DNA of 12,134 bases, taken from NCBI GenBank assembly GCA_900555915.1, contig USNC01000018.1, forward strand, positions 1 to 12,134. The letters are read 5' to 3'. The position numbers were made by a program, and so were the translations under genes. Below the pieces are notes generated by a model. It did no database searches. It saw only the letters and a program-made list of their open reading frames with translations, and was not told the origin of the DNA. Positions within the stretch are counted from its first letter, which is position 1; the number at the start of each line of letters is the position of its first letter. The stretch is from an uncultured Porphyromonadaceae bacterium (GTDB lineage Bacteria; Bacteroidota; Bacteroidia; Bacteroidales; Muribaculaceae). Below, one piece after another: positions 6,677 to 12,134 of the stretch.

Positions 6677-8797
6677 ATGGATAAGAACACAGTCTATGGT
6701 CTGGTGCTCATGGCGCTCGTCTTCTTCGGATTCATGTGGCTCAACACTCCTGACCAGAACGCCATCCAAGAGCAAGTGAAGACCGAACAGGCTGCCGACA
6801 ACGGCAACCGGGCGAACACAAACGCCGTAATCTTCAGCGACACAGAACGAGAATGGCTCGCCAAAAACATTCTCGCCAACGGCACTCCGGTATCGGATGC
6901 GGACGGCGCTTCCGCAGTAGCTGTCAATTCCGACGGCGTGAGACTAACGCTCAAAGGAGACTCTGTCTTCGGCACTGTAGAAGTCAACGGCAAAGCCCTC
7001 GCATGGGCAGATGTGCTCTCGGGCGACGCTTCGGCAATGACTCAGGACGAACGCACAGCCGCCATCGACAAGGTGCGCAATCTCTCCAACTCTATCGGTC
7101 GCTACGGACGCTTCGCCACATTCCTTAAAGGAACCAACGAGGATCTAACGCTCGAGAACGAGGCCATCAAACTGACTCTCTCGTCGAAGGGTGGTATGGT
7201 GACTCGTGCCGAACTGAAGAAATATGACACGGAATATGATCCCGACGAGACGAAGAAGGTGAAGAGAAAAGTGGTGATCTTCGACGACAAGTCCAACCAG
7301 ATGGCATTCAATCTCCCGCTTCCGCAGGAGATCTCCACCGCCGACCTCTATTTTTCTCCGAAACTTGAAAACGACTCGACACTCCTCATGGCCATAAATC
7401 TTTCGGCCGATGCATTCTGGGGCATACGCTACACGCTGCCCAAGGGTGAATCGTACGTGGTGAGGATGGAAGTGGTGCAGAGCAACATGGCCCCCATAGT
7501 GCAGAGCAACGTCCGAAAACTCGGAGTCTCCTGGCATCAGGACCTGAAGCGTCAGGAAAAGGGTCGAATGTTTGAGGAGCGCAACTCGCGCATCGAGTAT
7601 AAGTTCGCCGGAGGATCCGTAGAGGAGATGAGCGAATCCAAAAACAGCGAGAAAAAACGCGAGCAGAAACTGAAATGGATCGCTTTCAAGAATCAGTTCT
7701 TCTCCTCGGTGCTCATCTCCGACAAAAATTTCAATTCGGCCGATTTCCAGAGCGACGTGTTGAAAGGAAGCGACTATCTCAAGTCGCTGACTACAGAGGC
7801 CGAAGTGAACGACTATGACTGGAACGCCGCCAACCCGGCAAGTTTCAATTTCTTCATAGGCCCGAACCTCTACCCTCTTCTCAAAAACATCGACAAGCAG
7901 ACCGGAAGCGACGAGGATCTCAAACTGACCAAACTCGTGCCTCTCGGCTGGCCCATATTCCGCTGGATCAACACGCTGATCGTCATTCCCGTATTCAACT
8001 TCCTCGGCAGTTTCGGCTGGAACTACGGCATCGTGATACTCGTGCTCACCATCCTTCTCAAACTCGTGCTCTTCCCCCTCACCTACAAGAGCTATGTGAG
8101 CCAGGCCAAGATGCGCATCCTCGCCCCTGACATCAAGGAGATCAACGACAAATATCCGGGCAACGAGAACGCTATGGTGCGCCAGCAGAAGACTATGGCC
8201 CTCTACAGCAAGGCCGGTGCGAGCCCCATGTCGGGATGCCTGCCGATGATGCTGCAGATGCCGATCCTATTCGCTATGTTCACCTTCTTCCCCAACTGCA
8301 TCGAACTGCGCGGACAGTCTTTCCTCTGGGCTCATGACCTTGCGGCGCCTGACGCCATAATATCATGGAGCGGCAACATACCCTTGATCACCGAATATTT
8401 CGGCAATCACATATCGCTCTTCTGCCTCCTGATGACAGCCACCAACATCATCTACACCCGCATCTCGATGCAGAGCCAGAGCCAGTCGATGCCGGGTATG
8501 AAATGGATGATGTATCTCATGCCGCTGATGTTCCTGGTATTCTTCAACAACTATGCGGCCGGCCTGAGCTACTACTATTTCCTCTCGCTGCTCATCACCA
8601 TCATACAGACTTATGCCATCCGCAAATGGTTTATCAAGGAAGAGGATGTGCGACGCACCATGAGAGAGAACGCCAAGAAGCCTCAGAAAAAGTCTGGCTG
8701 GATGGCCCGCCTCGAGGAAATGCAGCGTCAGCAGCAGGAAATGATGCGCCAGCAGCAACAGCAACAGAGAAAAGGCGGCAACAACCGCCGGCGTTGA
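6677..8797 (+). CDS. yidC: Membrane protein insertase YidC
   Basis: YidC/Oxa1-family insertase, which places membrane proteins into the inner membrane alone or with SecYEG. The 706-aa product has an N-terminal transmembrane anchor (about 6-22, VYGLVLMALVFFGFMWL), a large periplasmic domain (about 25-420) and the conserved insertase core. The core begins near INTLIVIPVFNFLGSF and continues through ILVLTILLKLVLFPLTYKSY, the coiled cytoplasmic hairpin SQAKMRILAPDIKEINDKYPG, and further membrane segments with MSGCLPMMLQMPILFAMF and GLSYYYFLSLLI. The positive groove residue (Arg366 in E. coli) is Lys462 here. The tail is Gln/Met/Arg-rich and ends GGNNRRR, as in other Bacteroidota, and may contact ribosomes. 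It is longer than the 540-640 aa typical of E. coli and Bacteroides, through the periplasmic domain and tail. It has its own promoter (6545-6575). Confidence 0.96.
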   Translation: MDKNTVYGLVLMALVFFGFMWLNTPDQNAIQEQVKTEQAADNGNRANTNAVIFSDTEREWLAKNILANGTPVSDADGASAVAVNSDGVRLTLKGDSVFGTVEVNGKALAWADVLSGDASAMTQDERTAAIDKVRNLSNSIGRYGRFATFLKGTNEDLTLENEAIKLTLSSKGGMVTRAELKKYDTEYDPDETKKVKRKVVIFDDKSNQMAFNLPLPQEISTADLYFSPKLENDSTLLMAINLSADAFWGIRYTLPKGESYVVRMEVVQSNMAPIVQSNVRKLGVSWHQDLKRQEKGRMFEERNSRIEYKFAGGSVEEMSESKNSEKKREQKLKWIAFKNQFFSSVLISDKNFNSADFQSDVLKGSDYLKSLTTEAEVNDYDWNAANPASFNFFIGPNLYPLLKNIDKQTGSDEDLKLTKLVPLGWPIFRWINTLIVIPVFNFLGSFGWNYGIVILVLTILLKLVLFPLTYKSYVSQAKMRILAPDIKEINDKYPGNENAMVRQQKTMALYSKAGASPMSGCLPMMLQMPILFAMFTFFPNCIELRGQSFLWAHDLAAPDAIISWSGNIPLITEYFGNHISLFCLLMTATNIIYTRISMQSQSQSMPGMKWMMYLMPLMFLVFFNNYAAGLSYYYFLSLLITIIQTYAIRKWFIKEEDVRRTMRENAKKPQKKSGWMARLEEMQRQQQEMMRQQQQQQRKGGNNRRR

Positions 8798-8811
8798 CAA
8801 GCATACTTCAC

Positions 8812-8850
8812 CGGGGCCGCACCGTTTTTTTCTAAAGCAGTGCGGCCCCG
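8812..8850. terminator. 11-bp inverted repeat after yidC, possible terminator
   Basis: CGGGGCCGCAC (8812-8822) pairs perfectly with GTGCGGCCCCG (8840-8850). The 17-nt loop contains a run of seven T (8825-8831), while no T-run follows the second arm. A strong hairpin 15 nt after the yidC stop suggests transcript-end protection or termination, but the T-run is in the wrong place for a classical intrinsic terminator. Confidence 0.45.
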
Positions 8851-8889
8851 TCGCAATACATACAGCCACCCACACAAAAGCGACATCTG

Positions 8890-9693
8890 ATGCGTAACTT
8901 CCGGATTTTTCTGGCTTCGGTGATACTTATCGCCTCACTGCTATGGCTCGCGCTCGGCACGGGCCTGGCTCCATATGCCGGATTCGCCGGACGCATGCAG
9001 ATTGTCCCCTCGGCTATACATACTTGTCTGGGCACTACAATCGTCTGGATCATTGCCACTCTGCTGTTCGGCAGAATCTATTGCGCGGCGGTGTGTCCGG
9101 TTGGATCTCTGCAGGACGTGGCCATTTGGCTCCGGAGGAAAAGCAGCCGGAGAAAGGCATTCCGTTTCAAGGAAGGGCACACGGCGAGATATGTGATACT
9201 GATAGCATATCTTGCGTCGCTCGCCTTCGGGGCAATAGCGGTCGGTTTTGTAATCGAGCCATGGAACTTGATGCGCAACACCTTGTCAGCCGTCAATCCG
9301 GCCGACACCGCCGCCACGTGGGGATCAATAGGCGTATCCACAGCCATCGGAGCCATGTCGGGCATTGTGTCGCTCTCAGCAATCATGATATGGGCCTGGA
9401 TCTCGGGGAGGGCGTTCTGCTCAGAGGTCTGCCCCATAGGGACAATGCTCGGCTGCGTCCACACACAGACGCTGATGCACATAGCCATCGACAGCGACCG
9501 ATGCGTGAGCTGCATGAAGTGTGAGGACATTTGCAGGTCGAGATGCATAAAGGTCGAGACAAGGCATGTCGACAACTCTCGCTGCGTGCTATGCTTCGAC
9601 TGCACCGCAGTCTGCCCCAACGATGCCATCCGCTACCAGATCAACAGAGACCGGCATCGCCAGACCCCGATACTGACCCCCTCGCAGTCATGA
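8890..9693 (+). CDS. Membrane-bound [4Fe-4S] polyferredoxin-type protein (NapH/CcoG-like)
   Basis: A 267-aa integral membrane electron-transfer protein resembling the NapH/NosR/CcoG-like group. Membrane segments are visible near residues 4-24, 45-61, 101-123 and 150-172. Two CxxxCP motifs lie at membrane borders (C65-C69 in GRIYCAAVCPVGSLQD and C177-C181 in GRAFCSEVCPIGTMLG), typical of the family. The C-terminal soluble part carries two ferredoxin clusters: C205-C208-C211-C215 and C232-C235-C238-C242-P. The first lacks the usual proline and has an extra Cys219. It probably passes electrons between the membrane and a partner, but no oxidoreductase partner gene is in the window and the physiological role is unknown. 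It starts 92 bp after yidC, beyond a hairpin, with no recognisable promoter. thyA begins 51 bp downstream, so the two may be cotranscribed. Confidence 0.85.
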   Translation: MRNFRIFLASVILIASLLWLALGTGLAPYAGFAGRMQIVPSAIHTCLGTTIVWIIATLLFGRIYCAAVCPVGSLQDVAIWLRRKSSRRKAFRFKEGHTARYVILIAYLASLAFGAIAVGFVIEPWNLMRNTLSAVNPADTAATWGSIGVSTAIGAMSGIVSLSAIMIWAWISGRAFCSEVCPIGTMLGCVHTQTLMHIAIDSDRCVSCMKCEDICRSRCIKVETRHVDNSRCVLCFDCTAVCPNDAIRYQINRDRHRQTPILTPSQS

Positions 9694-9703
9694 GAACGAG
9701 ATC

Positions 9704-9715
9704 TTTACATGTAAA
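9704..9715. promoter_or_regulatory. Perfect 12-bp palindrome upstream of thyA
   Basis: TTTACATGTAAA is a perfect palindrome in the 51-bp gap before thyA, ending 29 bp before its ATG. It could be a dimeric regulator site. No TAnnTTTG box accompanies it, and a 12-bp palindrome can arise by chance. Confidence 0.3.
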
Positions 9716-9744
9716 ATTCACACCACAAAACACAATACCACACA

Positions 9745-10539
9745 ATGCAGCAATATCAGGATCTCCTACGCCACATACTTGAGCACGGACACCGCAAGGA
9801 AGACCGCACGGGCACCGGCACCATATCCACGTTCGGATACCAGATGCGGTTTGACCTGACCAAAGGATTCCCTCTCGTCACCACAAAGAAAACACATCTC
9901 AAGAGCATAATCTACGAACTGCTATGGTTTCTAAAAGGCGACACCAACGTGCGCTACCTTCAGGACCATGGCGTGCGCATATGGAACGAATGGGCCGATG
10001 CCGACGGCGACCTCGGACATATCTACGGATATCAGTGGCGCTCTTGGCCTGACTACGACGGCGGCCATATCGACCAGATAAAGGAAGCGGTCAGAACAAT
10101 AAAGGAGAATCCGGACTCGCGACGCATCATCGTCAGCGCATGGAACGTGGCCGACATCGACAATATGAATCTGCCGCCATGCCACGCTTTTTTCCAGATG
10201 TACGTCTGCGACGGCAGACTGTCGCTGCAACTCTACCAGAGAAGCGCGGACTGCTTCCTCGGTGTCCCCTTCAACATTGCATCATATGCGCTGCTAACCA
10301 TGATGCTTGCACAGGTGTGCGGACTCCAGCCGGGCGAATTCATCCACACTCTCGGCGACGCTCACATCTATCTCAACCATCTGGAGCAGGTCAACCTCCA
10401 GCTGACCCGCACACCGCGGGCCCTTCCGCTGATGAGACTGAACCCGGAAGTGAAAGACATCCTCGATTTCAAATATGAGGACTTCACATTGGAAGGCTAT
10501 GACCCTTGGCCTGCCATAAAAGGAACCGTAAGCGTATGA
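9745..10539 (+). CDS. thyA: Thymidylate synthase
   Basis: ThyA methylates dUMP to dTMP with 5,10-methylene-tetrahydrofolate, releasing dihydrofolate. The product is 264 aa, the same length as the E. coli enzyme, and is complete. Family signatures are [19 protein letters not shown] (20-38), the folate/nucleotide region [16 protein letters not shown], the catalytic Cys146 in [33 protein letters not shown] (dUMP-binding Arg/Ser/Asp) and HIYLNHLEQ near the C-terminus. The ATG at 9745 gives the standard [12 protein letters not shown] start. The stop overlaps the folA start by ATGA, so FolA, which recycles the dihydrofolate made here, is translationally coupled. Confidence 0.98.
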   Translation: MQQYQDLLRHILEHGHRKEDRTGTGTISTFGYQMRFDLTKGFPLVTTKKTHLKSIIYELLWFLKGDTNVRYLQDHGVRIWNEWADADGDLGHIYGYQWRSWPDYDGGHIDQIKEAVRTIKENPDSRRIIVSAWNVADIDNMNLPPCHAFFQMYVCDGRLSLQLYQRSADCFLGVPFNIASYALLTMMLAQVCGLQPGEFIHTLGDAHIYLNHLEQVNLQLTRTPRALPLMRLNPEVKDILDFKYEDFTLEGYDPWPAIKGTVSV

Positions 10540-11033
10540 ACCGGAACACAGAAATAGCCATGATCGCCGCCGTCGGCCCGGAGAGGGAACTCGGTTCGGA
10601 AGGCGATCTCATATGGCACATATCGGCCGATCTCAAGAACTTCAAGCGGCTTACATCCGGCCACCCTGTAATAATGGGGCGGAAAACGTGGGAATCCCTT
10701 CCCAAAAAGCCGCTGCCGGGACGGCTCAACATCGTAGTGACACGCCGCCCGGAACCGATGGCAGGAGCCGAAACTGCTTCTTCGGCAGAGGAGGCTCTGC
10801 GGCTGTGCGGCGGGGAAACGCATCCTTTCGTGATAGGAGGTGCGGAGATCTACAGCCTGTTCATGCCTGTAGCCACACGCCTTTATCTCACTCGCGTGGA
10901 GGCTCCGACCTCTAAGAAAGTTGACTCATGGTTTCCGGAATATGACAATGACTGGAAGATTGAGGATGCCTCGGAATGGTTCACCGACCCGGGAGACGTC
11001 AGATACAGATTTGAGACATGGACGAGAAAATGA
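10536..11033 (+). CDS. folA: Dihydrofolate reductase
   Basis: FolA reduces dihydrofolate to tetrahydrofolate with NADPH, closing the cycle opened by ThyA. The 165-aa product shows the type I DHFR pattern: IAMIAAVG at the N-terminus, the loop Trp27 and the catalytic acid Asp32 in [22 protein letters not shown] (47-56), [10 protein letters not shown] with Arg63 for the folate glutamate tail, and the NADPH-binding FVIGGAEIY (98-106). I place the start at 10536, where ATG shares ATGA with the thyA stop. An in-frame ATG at 10506 would add ten residues read from within thyA and is less likely. Its own stop shares ATGA with the next gene. This is the normal bacterial chromosomal type, so nothing suggests an acquired trimethoprim-resistance dfr gene. 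Confidence 0.96.
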   Translation: MNRNTEIAMIAAVGPERELGSEGDLIWHISADLKNFKRLTSGHPVIMGRKTWESLPKKPLPGRLNIVVTRRPEPMAGAETASSAEEALRLCGGETHPFVIGGAEIYSLFMPVATRLYLTRVEAPTSKKVDSWFPEYDNDWKIEDASEWFTDPGDVRYRFETWTRK

Positions 11034-12101
11034 AGACCGGCGGCAGACGGCTCGTCTTCATAAGCAGAAGCGACCTTCGCGGAGGAGCGGCTATCGTGAC
11101 ATTCCGCCTTGTGGAGGCCTTGCGCCGGATGGGACATGACGCGAGGATGCTTGTGTGTGAGAAACTCAGCGACGCCGCGTTTGTCGAGACATGCGCGTCA
11201 AAGACCGCCATACGCATCCCTTTTCTGCGCGAGCGGCTCAAGGTGTATATCGACAACGGAAGAAACCGCGACACTCTTTTCAAGATCGACCCTGCCCTCT
11301 ACGGGCTGCCTCTCTGGCGACACCCTCTCGTGGAGCAGGCCGACGCAATATTCCTTGGCTGGGTAAACCAGGGTATGCTCAGTCTGAAAGGGGTCCGGGA
11401 GATATGCAGGCTCGGACGGCCGACGGTCTGGATAATGCACGACATGTGGAACATGACGGGAATATGCCACCATGCCGCCGGATGCACGGGATTTCTCCAT
11501 CAGTGTGGCGACTGCCCTCTGCTCGGTGCGAAAGCCGACAGCAACGACATGTCGCACGCCACCTGGATCGAAAAGGAAAACACCTATAAGGCCGACAATC
11601 TGAAATTTGTCGCTGTCAGTTCATGGCTCGCAGGCAAAGCAGGAGAGAGCGCGCTGATGCGCGACCTTGATGTTACGGTGATACCCAACGTGTTCGAGAC
11701 CGACGATCAAGAGCCCGAAAGCCGGGCGTCTGACACTCTTCCGGACGATCCGGTAAGGATAATTTTCGGCGGAGCCCGTCTTGATGATCCCATAAAAGGA
11801 CTCCCGGTGCTGAAAAAGGCGCTCCGCATAATACATGAACGGCACCCCGACATAGCGGCCCGCATGGAAATCCTCACATTCGGAGAGTTCAAGAATCCGG
11901 AAAGCGCGGAAGGGTTTGCAATCCGCCACAACCATCTGGGAGTGCTTCGCGGCAGAGACGCATTGCGCCGCGCTTATTCGAGATGCGGCATAGTAGTGTC
12001 CACGTCAGACTATGAGACTCTTCCGGGCACACTTGTGGAAGGGCAGGCATACGGCTGCATTCCCGTGGCTACCGACCATGGCGGACAGAGAGACATAATA
12101 G
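11030..12101 (+). CDS. GT4-family glycosyltransferase (C-terminus missing)
   Basis: The first 357 residues of a GT-B-fold glycosyltransferase of family 4, likely transferring a sugar from a nucleotide-sugar donor during surface polysaccharide or glycan synthesis. The N-terminal half has the glycine loop RGGAAIVTFRLVEALRRMGHDA (17-38) and a His/Cys cluster: HDMW (137-140), C146-H147-H148, C152, C159 and C162. The C-terminal half has the donor-binding EX7E motif, E329 to E337, in SDYETLPGTLVEGQAYGCIP. The gene breaks at the adapter after RDII, and probably 30-60 residues are missing. Reading on would add AVSYTHLTLPT, which is adapter translation. I chose the ATG at 11030 (ATGA overlap with folA); ATG at 11018 in the same frame is an alternative. 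The acceptor and donor cannot be told from sequence. It is cotranscribed with thyA-folA by position. Confidence 0.88.
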
Positions 12102-12134
12102 CTGTCTCTTATACACATCTGACGCTGCCGACGA
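12102..12134. other. Untrimmed Nextera read-1-side adapter (technical sequence)
   Basis: Positions 12102-12120 are the reverse-complemented Tn5 mosaic end CTGTCTCTTATACACATCT, and 12121-12134 (GACGCTGCCGACGA) is the start of the reverse-complemented Nextera read-1 tail. Genomic sequence therefore ends at 12101. The glycosyltransferase frame stays open through it, so automatic translation gives a false C-terminus. Confidence 0.98.

Noticed and set aside
8774..8789. GGCGG/CCGCC hairpin at the end of yidC
   Set aside because: Lies within the Gly-Gly-Asn-Asn-Arg-Arg codons of the YidC tail; best explained by coding sequence rather than a terminator.
8363..8875. Minus-strand 170-codon reading frame
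   Set aside because: Antisense to the conserved core of yidC and to the following hairpin; His/Leu-rich shadow translation.
10506..11033. Longer FolA start at 10506
   Set aside because: Adds ten residues from inside thyA; the ATGA overlap start at 10536 matches DHFR N-termini and repeats at the next junction.
49..12101. CRISPR array, insertion sequence, tRNA, rRNA, phage or defence genes
   Set aside because: Looked for spaced repeats, transposase motifs and cloverleaf-like sequences by eye and found none; the only tandem repeats are the short TAAAC units near 6490-6525.

Overview
The window is a 12.05 kb piece of bacterial chromosome (positions 49-12101) with untrimmed Illumina Nextera adapter sequence at both ends (1-48 and 12102-12134). 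The outermost gene on each side is cut by an adapter, so neither edge is a natural boundary. The organism is most likely a moderately GC-rich member of the order Bacteroidales. Three copies of the Bacteroidota -7 promoter element (TAATTTTGC, fitting TAnnTTTG) are present, and Shine-Dalgarno motifs are not obvious. The gene set also fits: a lipidated Omp85 protein of the TamL type, a long YidC with a Gln/Arg-rich tail, and a GH3-family protein. A Muribaculaceae-like source is a guess.

Layout. Minus strand, read right to left from about 3765 to 49: xseA (exonuclease VII large subunit), a HAD phosphatase, rnpA (RNase P protein), yidD (membrane insertion efficiency factor) and a GH3-family gene cut off at the left end. 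The first four overlap by 4 or 8 nt or are separated by 1 nt, so they look like one translationally coupled operon. A 129-bp divergent promoter region (3766-3894) separates this operon from the plus-strand genes. Those are tamL (3895-6264), a 412-bp gene-free region (6265-6676) with a GC-rich structured block and the yidC promoter, yidC (6677-8797), a polyferredoxin-type membrane [4Fe-4S] protein (8890-9693), and then thyA, folA and a GT4 glycosyltransferase. The last three are chained by ATGA overlaps, and the glycosyltransferase is cut off at the right end.

How the genes fit together. YidC and YidD serve inner-membrane protein insertion and TamL serves the outer membrane, so the middle of the window is rich in envelope biogenesis. 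ThyA and FolA form the usual dTMP/folate pair: ThyA oxidises methylene-tetrahydrofolate to dihydrofolate and FolA reduces it back. XseA (DNA repair) and RnpA (tRNA 5' maturation) are housekeeping genes.

Nearly everything here belongs to well-known families. I see no defence system, CRISPR array, insertion sequence, tRNA or rRNA. The points most worth a second look are the non-coding structures upstream of yidC, the possible leaderless start of tamL, the operon arrangement (rnpA/yidD attached to xseA, no adjacent xseB), and the adapter-derived chimeric reading frames at both ends.
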